From NCBI GenBank assembly GCA_038210245.1, contig JBBQWW010000069.1, positions 1 through 18,638 of the forward strand: a DNA stretch of 18,638 nucleotides, given 5' to 3'. The first letter of the stretch is position 1. Every line of letters begins with the position of its first letter. Made by a program: the position numbers and the translations under genes. Below the pieces are notes generated by a model. The model was not told the DNA's origin and made no database searches. It saw only the letters and a program-made list of their open reading frames with translations. This document shows positions 1-7,646 of this stretch, piece after piece. The stretch comes from Bog-756 sp038210245 (GTDB lineage Bacteria; Actinomycetota; Acidimicrobiia; Acidimicrobiales; RAAP-2).

Positions 1-67
1 GGTGGACGGTTCGAGTCAAGGTGTCCGGTCCCACTACGTCACATCGGCGCTACGCAGCCTCCTCCAC

Positions 68-136
68 GGGTGTACGAAAACTCCGGAACGGGTGTACGGA
101 ATCAATCGGAATGGGTGTACGAAAACTTCCGGCGCC
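68..136. repeat. three tandem ~22-bp repeats with GGGTGTACG core
   Basis: GGGTGTACG occurs at 68-76, 90-98 and 113-121, spaced 22 and 23 bp. Each copy is followed by GAAA- or GGAA-type sequence and then a CCGGA/TCGGA/TCCGG block, so the whole unit is repeated, not just the core. The repeats lie among insertion-sequence fragments. Regularly spaced terminal boxes of this size are typical of transposase-binding sites at some IS ends (for example the IS21 family), but no transposase of that family is visible here. Repetition is seen directly; the role is inference. Confidence 0.6.
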
Positions 137-205
137 CTCACGAGTGAAACTATCAATAGAGACTCCCTGGTCAACGAGGCGGATGAGTTTCTTGTCCCCC
201 GCACG

Positions 206-226
206 ATCGACTAATGCAACAGAGCC
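206..226 (-). repeat. IS6-family-like terminal inverted repeat (solo end)
   Basis: Read on the minus strand from 226, the sequence begins GGCTCTGTTGCATTAG. The GGCTCTGTTG start is the terminal-repeat start known for IS6-family elements such as IS6100. A close copy lies at 3313-3333 in the same orientation beside IS6 transposase fragments. The outer end touches an integrase fragment at 228, as if an IS6-type element had inserted into that gene. The body of the element would lie below 206, where no transposase can be recognised. Confidence 0.55.
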
Positions 227-227
227 G

Positions 228-324
228 CCCGAACCGGGGTTCGGATGATCCGGATGCCCTCGGCACGGAACACCTCGTCGAAGCCATTTCGTGAACTTGG
301 TGTCCGGTCACGGATCAGAGACTT
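228..324 (-). pseudogene. fragment of DDE integrase/transposase (rve core)
   Basis: Read on the minus strand, the pieces are SLIRDR, DTKFT, then GFDEVFRAEGIRIIRTPVRA. This is the region around the second catalytic Asp of actinobacterial rve-type transposases, which commonly read LIRDRDTKFT...FRAEGIRIIRTPVRAP. One base appears lost after the LIRDR codons, which removes the intact catalytic RDRD, and one base appears gained in the A-run near 286-290, so the frame is broken and then restored. The fragment stops at 228, immediately next to the IS6-like terminal repeat ending at 226. It has no start, no HTH region and no C-terminal Glu region. It is a dead remnant of an IS3/IS481-like element; the exact family is uncertain. 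Confidence 0.6.
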
Positions 325-355
325 CGCCGGTTGAGTACGTTCGCTGAGTGGCATG

Positions 356-369
356 GTTGCATTGAGCCG
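356..369 (+). repeat. 14-bp repeat, inverted copy at 16927-16940
   Basis: GTTGCATTGAGCCG here is found exactly, in reverse complement, at 16927-16940. Both copies lie next to IS remnants, and both contain the GTTGCATT string shared with the IS6-like end at 206-226. The preceding bases are GGCATG here and GGTACT in the distant copy, so similarity outside the 14 bp is weak. They may be decayed ends of one IS type. A single exact 14-mer pair can also occur by chance in a window this long. Nothing else in 370-524 is recognisable. Confidence 0.35.
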
Positions 370-524
370 TCGGCCGCCAAATCACCGTACAGAAAGTGCT
401 CAGATGCTGGTGCTGCATGGCCCTGTAATGACATGAGATGCCGGACCCGAGCTTTCATCCAGGGCACTGCCGTCAGGGGGATCGCGTCGATCGCGCCCAA
501 CTCAACAGTGCCAATAGGGCTGGG

Positions 525-2912
525 TCACTCGGATCGGAGTTCCTTGCCGAGAACTCGAGAAAGCGCTACTCGACCAGGCCAGAGTGCCAGCAAATTCGCC
601 ACGATAATAGTCGCCGGGACTAGAAGTAACGCCCCCACTAAGGCGAGAGGTGCGACATCGGAAAGGGGTACGCGCTCAGTGATCGTGCGCCAACCGATGC
701 GGCCGGCGGCGAGCCCCAGAGGGATTCCGAGGGTCACACCAAAGAGGGCAATTGCGGTGGCTTGTGAACTGAGCACCAGGCGCACGCCTCCTCGGGTCAT
801 TCCCAAGGCCCGGAACACGGCGAAGTCGTGCTGGCGCATACGTGTGGAGCTCATCAGCACTGAACCGAGTGCGGCTACAGCAATGAGTCCGAGAAAGACG
901 GCCAACAGATGCGGCAGGGCTCGCACGTTACCCAAATTGGTCAATTCGTCGGGCGAATGCGGAGGGGCGACGTCTTGTGCGAGTGGCCCGAGCTCACGTC
1001 GGAGGTGACCAACGTTGCTTTGGAGATCGGTACCAAGCCCAAACCGAACCGCGACAACCCTGGCATCGCCGCTCTCTGTTTGCAATCCAATCGGAGGCAC
1101 GATGGCGTCGAACTGTTTCGGCGCCAACCACAGACCCTCATCAAATTCTGCATGAACGTCGTCAGGAAAGAGTGATTCCCCAACGATTTGAACCCGGGTG
1201 CTGGGAGTGCCGATGGTGATGGTGTCGCCTACGGCAACGTGGAGTTCCCTGGCCGTGGCCGGCCCGATAGCCGCCTCTCTGAGGCCTCGAGGGGCACGTC
1301 CGGACGTCCGCGTGAAGCTGATTGTGGTGGATGACTCCCCGGTCACCGGGCGCACAGAGAAGGTGGGCACCCCGATGCGCCCAACATTCAGTACGTCACG
1401 GTCGACGATCGCTGCCGCCTTGATGACCGGCCCGATTTGGACGAGCCGGGCCAATTGGGGACTGATATTACGGCCTGTCTCGGCGTCTGGATTCGGCGTC
1501 ACCCCTGCGTCCCATGCCACTCCGGCCAGGTTCGGATTGTCGAGTGCACTACTAATGCCCCGATCAATTCCGAGTGTAGCGACGACACCGACCACGGCGA
1601 CGACTGCAGCCAGGAGTGCCGGCACCACGGGCACTCGAGCCCTCCCCCGCCCCGACTCGAATGCCATCGTTGTGCCGATCCCGGCACTGGCCGGCAAGAG
1701 AAGGCGCAGCTTCTTGGGCGCTGTCGACGATCGAGCTGCGTTGCGTCGATCGGTCCGATCCCTTCTACCAACGAACACTGAAGCTCCGAGCAGTGCCAAC
1801 ATGGTCACTGCAATACCAGGGCCAACCATGGTCCAGTCGATGTGGTATCCGACATCAGGGTCAAGGCGCCGACCCATACCGACTGGAAATCGGTCCGATG
1901 CCACCAGTGCGACCCCGAACGTTGCCACTCCCGCGATGACAGCTGGGACGAGATGCGAGAGCCCGGTGGCTATGCCCAAATCGTTCCGCGTCATGCCCAT
2001 AGAGCGCATGGCCAATGCGTCGTCATCGATCGCCGAGGCCGACCGACCAAGGGTTTGGGCCACAAGGATTCCGCCGCCCAGGATAACCGCGGCAGCCAGG
2101 AGGAGAAGGGCGATTCTCTCGACAGCCAAGGTGGTGTTCACCCGTCGACTAGTAGCGTGGACATCTAATACCGGAGCACCGGGTGCGACCAGCCTATTCA
2201 TGTCGCGGCGGAGCGCCCCGACGTCCGCCGACCCGTGCCTGAGCACGACGTCAGCGTTTTGCAAGTCGAGAATCTGTGAGCCGTACCGGACCATAAACCC
2301 TGGAGAGACGAGTGCCTGTCCGTCCGAGGCGAAGAGGAACTGGGGCACCGTCCGCACGACGCCCACCACGTGCATGGTGACCTTGGGTCCTCGAGGCTGT
2401 CCGGTCGTTTCGGGCTGGTCCGGAGCGTAGGGCTGGAAGGTGATCGTGGCTCCAACTGGAGGACCATCCTTGGCTGCGTTTTCATCGAGGACCATCTCGT
2501 TCGAGGCCGCGGGATTGAACATGCGCCCCCGAACGACAACCGGTTTGTCCACAGATCCGAGATACGTACCGTCCGCCGAGCCGAATAATAGGCCGCCTTG
2601 TTGGCCGTTCACATTCCCAAACAAGAGATTCCATACCGCCAGTTTGGCAACCTCAGGACGAGCAGCAAGGGGGGCCCAGTTTGGTTGGAAGGTGCCGACC
2701 TGGCTCGGGAACACGACAGCGTCAGGGGCATGAGTCTGCTGCGTCAGTCGAATCAGAGCCGAGTTGGTCCGTCGTTCACCAGCTAGGGTGGATAGCGCAA
2801 AGCCGGCTGTAAGCCCGATCAATAGACCGACGATGACGAGCGACTTCCAGCGACGGCGTATATCACCAGCGGCCCAATAGGCGGCCGCCCGAAATTCATG
2901 TCCGCTGGCCAT
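525..2912 (-). CDS. FtsX-type ABC transporter permease
   Basis: This 795-aa integral membrane protein has the FtsX/MacB-type permease layout. A transmembrane helix (about residues 25-45) follows a basic RRRWKS segment. A large extracytoplasmic domain leads to membrane helices around 265-385, a further helix near 430-450, a second extracytoplasmic domain, and a C-terminal FtsX block of three helices from about 670 to the end. Doubled-FtsX proteins of 800-850 aa work as homodimers or heterodimers with a LolD/MacB-type ATPase, usually in lipoprotein, lipid or peptide export or in sensing; the substrate is unknown. The start at 2912 fits the family N-terminus, although no clear ribosome-binding site precedes it. 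No ATPase adjoins it; the nearest is at 6873-7646 on the other strand. Its GC content looks lower than that of the central genes. It ends LRSE, like the permease at 11594. Confidence 0.88.
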   Translation of the reverse strand: MASGHEFRAAAYWAAGDIRRRWKSLVIVGLLIGLTAGFALSTLAGERRTNSALIRLTQQTHAPDAVVFPSQVGTFQPNWAPLAARPEVAKLAVWNLLFGNVNGQQGGLLFGSADGTYLGSVDKPVVVRGRMFNPAASNEMVLDENAAKDGPPVGATITFQPYAPDQPETTGQPRGPKVTMHVVGVVRTVPQFLFASDGQALVSPGFMVRYGSQILDLQNADVVLRHGSADVGALRRDMNRLVAPGAPVLDVHATSRRVNTTLAVERIALLLLAAAVILGGGILVAQTLGRSASAIDDDALAMRSMGMTRNDLGIATGLSHLVPAVIAGVATFGVALVASDRFPVGMGRRLDPDVGYHIDWTMVGPGIAVTMLALLGASVFVGRRDRTDRRNAARSSTAPKKLRLLLPASAGIGTTMAFESGRGRARVPVVPALLAAVVAVVGVVATLGIDRGISSALDNPNLAGVAWDAGVTPNPDAETGRNISPQLARLVQIGPVIKAAAIVDRDVLNVGRIGVPTFSVRPVTGESSTTISFTRTSGRAPRGLREAAIGPATARELHVAVGDTITIGTPSTRVQIVGESLFPDDVHAEFDEGLWLAPKQFDAIVPPIGLQTESGDARVVAVRFGLGTDLQSNVGHLRRELGPLAQDVAPPHSPDELTNLGNVRALPHLLAVFLGLIAVAALGSVLMSSTRMRQHDFAVFRALGMTRGGVRLVLSSQATAIALFGVTLGIPLGLAAGRIGWRTITERVPLSDVAPLALVGALLLVPATIIVANLLALWPGRVALSRVLGKELRSE

Positions 2913-2959
2913 GCTTAGACGCTATTCGCGAATCGCCTGGCTGCCCAGCGAGCTATCCG

Positions 2960-3272
2960 GTGTTGCTTGGTGGTGGTAGCACGCCAACCCTGATCGTCCA
3001 CGTGAATCCGGAATTTGTGCGATTGTCCTATCGGGATCTCGAGGAGCTCGTGGCTGAGCGAGGGTTCGAGGTTGACCTGTGGGTGCCAAAAACGTCATCC
3101 ATGTCACCCAACCGGGCAATATTTATGGATGAGCCCGCCGAGGCGATCAATTGATAGAGGCCTGATGGTCCGGCAAACTTCCCGCTGTCTGGGGATGACG
3201 TCAGTCAGTTGGGGTGGCAACTGCGGCATGACCCTGGCTGCGGCCTTTAACGAGCTGGCGCTGGCGATCTGA
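2960..3272 (+). pseudogene. decayed IS6-family transposase
   Basis: The frame from 2960 reads VHVNPEFVRLSYRDLEELVAERGFEVD, the N-terminal helix region typical of IS6-family transposases (LSYRDLEELLAERG-type motif, which precedes the DDE core). The catalytic core (DD...E) is absent. A different frame at 3228-3272 reads MTLAAAFNELALAI and then a stop, which resembles the C-terminus of actinobacterial IS6 transposases. An IS6-like right end lies 40 bp further on (3313-3333). The whole is much shorter than an intact IS6 transposase (around 230-260 aa), so most of the middle is deleted. The N-terminal match is strong and the C-terminal one is moderate. It lies just upstream of the permease start at 2912 and may have altered that gene's promoter region. 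Confidence 0.65.
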
Positions 3273-3312
3273 CCGGCGAATCCCGCCGAACATGGCCGTG
3301 CCGCGCTCCGCT

Positions 3313-3333
3313 ATCGACTAACACAACAGAGCC
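3313..3333 (-). repeat. IS6-family-like terminal inverted repeat
   Basis: The minus strand from 3333 reads GGCTCTGTTGTGTTAGTCG, which differs from the copy at 206-226 only in the middle (TGT for CAT). The orientation fits the right end of the decayed IS6 transposase immediately upstream. The matching left end was not found. The remaining bases 3334-3425, up to the stop of the hydrolase gene, hold nothing recognisable. Confidence 0.6.
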
Positions 3334-3425
3334 CTCCTCGATCTTGGGCCCAATTGACTCCGACCACCCACCGCCGGTCTCTGCTCTGCCATGCGGGATC
3401 AACACTGGGTTGGACGGGGAGGCCG

Positions 3426-4268
3426 TCAACAGTCCATGACCGCACCCTCGACAGCAACGACCACAGTGGGGTCGGCGCTGCACCGGTAGGTGGCGGCAAT
3501 GCCGTCGAGCTCCACATCGGTCCGGCGTGGACTGTGATGGAAGAGGACGACAGTTGAGGCGCCGCACCGTTGGCCGAGCTCTACCGCGTACTCGAGGGCG
3601 GCGTGGCCGTAGGCCGCTCCCTCCGAGAGCTGGTCGGCGGTGAGTTGGGCATCGTGGACGAGCAGGTCCACGCCGTCGACGAGCCCCTCGACGGCCTCGG
3701 GGATCGCACCCCAACCCTTCGGCCCGGGTCCGTAGGTGGTCGGGCAGTGGTCCGGCAGGTAGGCCATGGCCGAACGGCCGTCGCTGATGCGGTAGCCGTA
3801 GGTCGTCCCTCCCTTGTGGGCCACCTCGGTGGCGGTCACGGTGAAGCCCTCGACCTTCTGGGTCCCGGGGCCGAGCGACGAGAACGACCATTGGCCGATC
3901 AGGCCCCAGGGGTCGATGGGGAAGTTGGGTGGCGACATCATCCGGGACAGGACATCGACGGCCGCCGACCCATCGGGCTGGGTTGGGAGGTAGAGGTCGC
4001 AGCGTGCGTCGTTGCGGTCAATGGCCGGGCAGAAGGGGAGCCCCTCGACGTGGTCCCAATGAAGGTGGGAGAGGAGGAGGCTGCCGTCGAAGGGGCGGCC
4101 GTCGAGGAGGTCCGGGAGGCCCCGGATCCCGGTACCGGCGTCAAGCACCAAACTGGGTGCCTCGCCGTCACGGGCCACGGCGACGCACGAGGTGTTCCCC
4201 CCGTAGCCGATGAAGGGACGACCGGGCGTGGGGACCGAGCCGCGGACCCCGAGGAGGTGTGCCCGCAT
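3426..4268 (-). CDS. metallo-beta-lactamase-fold hydrolase, possible cyclic-nucleotide phosphodiesterase
   Basis: This is a 280-aa soluble protein. It opens with LLGVRGSVPTPG and YGGNTSCVAV (residues 5-31), the N-terminal signature of a COG1234/1235-like MBL group. The metal motif HLHWDH is at 68-73. Further ligand candidates are the His of VAHKGG, the Asp of LVHDAQ and the FHHSP motif near the C-terminus. All expected zinc-binding positions appear intact. Some members of this group are annotated as cAMP phosphodiesterases, others as RNase Z-like or PhnP-like enzymes; sequence alone does not decide. Its ATG lies 3 nt after the stop of the cyclic-nucleotide-binding gene, with GGGA directly before the start, so the two are almost certainly co-transcribed and probably translationally coupled. 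Given that partner and the divergent cyclase, cAMP hydrolysis is the favoured but unproven role. Confidence 0.85.
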   Translation of the reverse strand: MRAHLLGVRGSVPTPGRPFIGYGGNTSCVAVARDGEAPSLVLDAGTGIRGLPDLLDGRPFDGSLLLSHLHWDHVEGLPFCPAIDRNDARCDLYLPTQPDGSAAVDVLSRMMSPPNFPIDPWGLIGQWSFSSLGPGTQKVEGFTVTATEVAHKGGTTYGYRISDGRSAMAYLPDHCPTTYGPGPKGWGAIPEAVEGLVDGVDLLVHDAQLTADQLSEGAAYGHAALEYAVELGQRCGASTVVLFHHSPRRTDVELDGIAATYRCSADPTVVVAVEGAVMDC

Positions 4269-4271
4269 TCC

Positions 4272-5273
4272 CTAGGCCCGGGCCACTTCGATCCGATGGC
4301 CCTCGGCCAACTCATGGAGCTGGGAGGAGTCCATGGCCTCGTGAGGCACGACGGCAACACGAGAGTTGGTCACGGCGACCAGTGTTGAGGTCCGTGTGCC
4401 CCCTTCGATCCCGGATCGCTCGCCCAAGACCGCTCCGGGTCCGAACTCGGCCAGGCGTTCGCCCTCCTTCTCCACTCGGACCACGCCGTCGAGGACGAGG
4501 AAGACGTCGGTGCCTGCCTCGCCCTCATGGACGAGGACATCCCCGGCGCTGACCTTCTGGAACCGGGGCTTCGATCTTTGGCCCATCATCTGGGCCGACA
4601 GGGAGCGCTCGAGTGCCGTCTCGACTGCGGTCACCAGGGCCGGAGAGTCCTGGTCGCCCCAAGGGGTGTGCTTCCCGAACGACCTGCGGTACCAGTCCTT
4701 GTAGTCGGTCAGGCCCGACTTGGCGGCCAGACGACCCTCACCGTCGTAGAACCAGTGCCGGGGGAACCGGCTGGCCCCAGTGACCTCGAACTCGGGCGGC
4801 CCGTCGACGTGGAGGGTCAGCTGCAGAGTCGACCAGACGAGGGGCGCTTGCCATTGGATGAATGGCTTACGCCGAACACGGCGGGGAGCGGGCAAACCGG
4901 TGCGGCCGCCAAATGTCTGGACAAAGCGGACTGACGTCTCGGTCACCACCGGCGGCTGTTGGAGAAGGGGCAGGCCCACGGCTTCGAAGATTCTATTGAG
5001 GCCGGCCACGGCCACCCGGGTCGAGCCCATCAGCCCCGCCCCGGTGTACCCGTACCCGGTGATGGCACCCTTGGCTGTGGTCTCCAAGTAGGCGGAGAGC
5101 ACGTTGGCGAAGCGGAACCGGTCGGCCATCTGGAGAGCCTTGACGTCCTCGATGACATCGGGCGGGGGCTCGTCGTAGTGGGTGATCCCGGCGTCGAAGG
5201 CCACGCGGGTTCCGCCGCGCACCGCTTCGGAGGGGATCCAGGACAGGGAGGTCACAGAGCTCTCGGTTCGCAT
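4272..5273 (-). CDS. cyclic nucleotide-binding domain protein
   Basis: This is a 333-aa protein from the ATG at 5273, chosen because GGAGAC lies directly upstream and MRTESSVTSLSWIPSEAV looks like a native N-terminus; an in-frame start at 5309 is also open. Residues 1-235 form a conserved-looking region of unknown fold, with motifs RFVQTFGGRTGLPAPRRVRR and FPRHWFYDGEGRLAAKSG. Residues 238-320 form a CNB domain with FQKVSAGDVLVHEGEAG, LVLDGVVRV and a phosphate-binding cassette reading FGPGAVLGERSGIEGGTRTSTL. The Glu at about 285 (ribose contact) and Arg at about 294 (phosphate contact) are kept, so cAMP or cGMP binding is plausible. There is no HTH after the CNB, so it is not a CRP-type regulator as far as can be seen. 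It is the first gene of a pair with the MBL hydrolase and is divergent from the cyclase. Confidence 0.88.
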   Translation of the reverse strand: MRTESSVTSLSWIPSEAVRGGTRVAFDAGITHYDEPPPDVIEDVKALQMADRFRFANVLSAYLETTAKGAITGYGYTGAGLMGSTRVAVAGLNRIFEAVGLPLLQQPPVVTETSVRFVQTFGGRTGLPAPRRVRRKPFIQWQAPLVWSTLQLTLHVDGPPEFEVTGASRFPRHWFYDGEGRLAAKSGLTDYKDWYRRSFGKHTPWGDQDSPALVTAVETALERSLSAQMMGQRSKPRFQKVSAGDVLVHEGEAGTDVFLVLDGVVRVEKEGERLAEFGPGAVLGERSGIEGGTRTSTLVAVTNSRVAVVPHEAMDSSQLHELAEGHRIEVARA

Positions 5274-5403
5274 GTCTCCATAGTGACGATGACCCATGCC
5301 AGATACCACCGTGATCGCCTGCCCGTAGAGGTGGGGCTGGCACCACCCGGGTTGACATGGTCACGCCCTGTCGCAGGCGCCACCTCGGCGCGATATTTGA
5401 TGC

Positions 5404-6876
5404 ATGGTGGACCGCGAGGCGACAGCAGGCCCAGGAGCAACCATCGACGTCTTTCTCGCCGACGACAATGTGATCGTCCGAGAGGGCGTGCGGAGCCTCC
5501 TCGAGCGCCAGCGCGACCTACGGGTCGTGGGCGTGGCCGAGGACTACGACACACTGGTCGAGGGCGTCATGGCCACCCATCCCCACGTCTTGGTTACCGA
5601 CATCCGCATGCCCCCAACCTTCCAGCGCGAGGGCATCGAAGCGGCCCGGGAGGTTCGCCAGCGATGCCCGGGTACCGGGGTGGTCATCCTCTCCCAGTAC
5701 GACGACCCTGAGTATGCCGTTTCACTGGTGGCCGAGGGGTCCGCCGGCTATGGGTACCTCCTGAAGGACCACATCGCCGAGGGGAATCAACTGGTCGATG
5801 CCGTGCGGGCGGTAGCCACCGGCGGTACGGCCCTCGACCCTTCGATCGTCGATGCACTGGTACGGCCTGTGACCACCAATGGCGGACTCACCCAGACCGA
5901 AGAAACACTGCTCGGATGGGTGGCCGAGGGAAAGCCCATCAAGGCCATTGCCGCCTCGTTACGCACTACTCCCGAGGCCGTCGACACGCAGGTCGAGGCG
6001 TTGTTCGTTTCTTTGGCCCAAGGAGTATCGGCCGGGAACGAGGGTGCCATCCGGCGATTGCGGTCGCTCCACCAGCGCATCGTGGACAGCGAGGAACAGG
6101 GCGAGTCGCTGTCGCGGCTCCTACCCGGGGGGCTGGCCGAGAAGTTACGCCGGGATGGACGGGACATTGGCAAGACGGAGGTGGTCGAGGTCACGGTCCT
6201 CATGAGCGACATTCGTTCATATTCGACCATCGCCGAGCACGCTGATCCCAGCCAGTTGGCGGGACAGCTCAACACACACCGGGCGGCCATGAATCAGGCC
6301 ATTCTGGCCCAGGATGGAACGATTATGCAGTTCGTGGGCGACGCAGTGATGGCGGTCTTCGGCGCCCCCTTCTCCCAGCCCGATCACGCCGACCGCTCGC
6401 TCAGGGCGGCGGCTGAGGCTCATCGCCTGCAGGCCGAGGTCAATGCCACCTGGGAGGCCAACGGCCTTCCGCCCTTCGGCCTCGGGCTCGGCCTTTCCAC
6501 CGGCGAGGCCGCCGCCGCTCTGCTCGGGACCGAGGAGCGCCTGGAATACACCTTGGTCGGCGATACCGTCAATCTCTCCCAACGTCTGCAGCAGTTGGCC
6601 GACTCGGGCGAGACTGTGCTTAGCCAGGCGACAATGGACGCACTGGCGCAACCAGTGGAGGCGACGCTCTTGCCCGATCAGTTGGTCAAAGGAAGGGACA
6701 CCCCGGTGCGGGCCTGGCGGATTGCCCGCCAGGTGCCGGAAGTGGGCGTCCGACAGCCGCCCACGGCCGAGGTCCATCTGGGGGCCATTGACGGCGGCGG
6801 CGCTCTCGCCGCGACGGTCGGCTCAGGGCCAGTGTCTGCCGAACGAACCGACGACCCGACCGGAGGTACTCGATGA
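5404..6876 (+). CDS. response regulator fused to class III adenylate/guanylate cyclase
   Basis: This 490-aa protein has three parts. Residues 14-140 are a receiver domain with acidic pocket D20/D21, phospho-acceptor D66 (VTDIRMPP), S97 and K121. Residues 162-206 resemble a LuxR-type HTH but are degenerate. Residues 260-440 are a class III cyclase homology domain with metal-binding D269 (MSDIRSYS) and D313 (VGDAVMAVFGAP), and N390/R394 (GDTVNLSQR), the usual transition-state residues. The catalytic set is complete. The two substrate-selecting positions read Gln309 and Thr383 rather than Lys/Asp, so ATP preference cannot be read off simply. No Shine-Dalgarno precedes the ATG, and GATATT lies 6 nt upstream, suggesting a leaderless transcript. 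Its stop overlaps the ATPase start (ATGA). Expected product: cAMP, under control of phosphorylation by the operon's kinase (inference). Confidence 0.92.
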   Translation: MVDREATAGPGATIDVFLADDNVIVREGVRSLLERQRDLRVVGVAEDYDTLVEGVMATHPHVLVTDIRMPPTFQREGIEAAREVRQRCPGTGVVILSQYDDPEYAVSLVAEGSAGYGYLLKDHIAEGNQLVDAVRAVATGGTALDPSIVDALVRPVTTNGGLTQTEETLLGWVAEGKPIKAIAASLRTTPEAVDTQVEALFVSLAQGVSAGNEGAIRRLRSLHQRIVDSEEQGESLSRLLPGGLAEKLRRDGRDIGKTEVVEVTVLMSDIRSYSTIAEHADPSQLAGQLNTHRAAMNQAILAQDGTIMQFVGDAVMAVFGAPFSQPDHADRSLRAAAEAHRLQAEVNATWEANGLPPFGLGLGLSTGEAAAALLGTEERLEYTLVGDTVNLSQRLQQLADSGETVLSQATMDALAQPVEATLLPDQLVKGRDTPVRAWRIARQVPEVGVRQPPTAEVHLGAIDGGGALAATVGSGPVSAERTDDPTGGTR

Positions 6877-7646
6877 GCACAGTGGACGTGGAGCCGACAG
6901 CTGCCGGATCCCAGGCGCCTGCTATGGCGGACGACACGGACGTTCTGGTGGTCGAGGGCGTTCGGAAGACCTTCGAGGCCGAGAACGCGCCTGTCCGCGC
7001 CCTACGTGGGGCCAACCTCCGCGTTCCGGCTGGGGCGTTCGTGGCGCTCATGGGGCCATCGGGATGTGGGAAGTCGACGCTCCTCAACCTGGTGGCTGGC
7101 CTCGACGTGGCCGACGAGGGGATCATCCGGGTGGGAGGCGAGCTGATTACGGGTCGTACCGAGGACGAACTGTCCGTCATTCGCCGGAAGCACATCGGAA
7201 TCGTGTTCCAGTTCTTCAACCTGCTGGAGAGCATGACCGCCTTGGAGAACGTCGCCCTACCGGCCATCATCGCCGGCACCAAGCGGAAGCCGGCCGAGAG
7301 TCGGGCTCGTGACCTCCTCGACCTTCTCGGGGTGGGGGACAAGGCCAAGGCCGTTCCCGGATCGCTCTCCGGAGGGCAGCGTCAGCGCCTAGCCATCGCG
7401 CGCGCCCTGGCCAACCAGCCCACGCTCCTCTTGGCCGACGAGCCGACGGGAGCACTCGACTCGGACAGCGGTCACGAGATCGTCGAGCTGCTGTCCCGAC
7501 TGCACCGAGGGGGCCAGACTATCGTGTTGGTCACGCACGACAACGACGTGGCCCAGGCCGCCGAACGGCTGGTCCACATGCGGGACGGGCGGATGGTGGG
7601 AGTACCGGACAAAAATCCTGCCGGCACCGGTAGCGACGTCCGGTGA
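6873..7646 (+). CDS. ABC transporter ATP-binding protein (LolD/MacB type)
   Basis: This 257-aa cytoplasmic ATPase has all core motifs: Walker A GPSGCGKST (61-69), Q-loop Gln113 in VFQFFNLLESMTALENV, signature LSGGQRQR (165-172), Walker B LLLADEP with D189/E190, D-loop GALD, and H-loop His222 (VTHD). The Q-loop text FQFFNLLESMTALENV is typical of ATPases that partner FtsX-type permeases (LolD, MacB, BceA-like groups). The first 20 or so residues are a non-conserved extension. GGAGGT lies 5 nt before the ATG, which overlaps the cyclase stop; its own stop overlaps the kinase start (GTGA). It therefore sits between the regulator and kinase genes of one operon. No permease lies in the operon; the FtsX permeases at 525-2912 and 11594-14134 are the obvious candidates. 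Confidence 0.95.
   Translation: MSTVDVEPTAAGSQAPAMADDTDVLVVEGVRKTFEAENAPVRALRGANLRVPAGAFVALMGPSGCGKSTLLNLVAGLDVADEGIIRVGGELITGRTEDELSVIRRKHIGIVFQFFNLLESMTALENVALPAIIAGTKRKPAESRARDLLDLLGVGDKAKAVPGSLSGGQRQRLAIARALANQPTLLLADEPTGALDSDSGHEIVELLSRLHRGGQTIVLVTHDNDVAQAAERLVHMRDGRMVGVPDKNPAGTGSDVR

Noticed and set aside
21..309. 10-bp repeat GTGTCCGGTC at 21-30 and 300-309
   Set aside because: Repeats of this length are expected many times by chance in the window, and the flanks do not match.
1198..2430. 410-aa open frame on the plus strand
   Set aside because: It lies antisense to the first permease; the product is Arg/Pro/Thr-rich low-complexity text with no recognisable motif, while the minus-strand frame has clear membrane helices.
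3570..4388. 272-aa open frame on the plus strand
   Set aside because: It is antisense to the MBL hydrolase and CNB genes, whose motifs and coupling are convincing.
5352..5357. TTGACA as a -35 box for the cyclase operon
   Set aside because: No -10 sequence lies 16-18 bp downstream; GATATT is 34 bp away, too far, and fits better as a leaderless -10 on its own.
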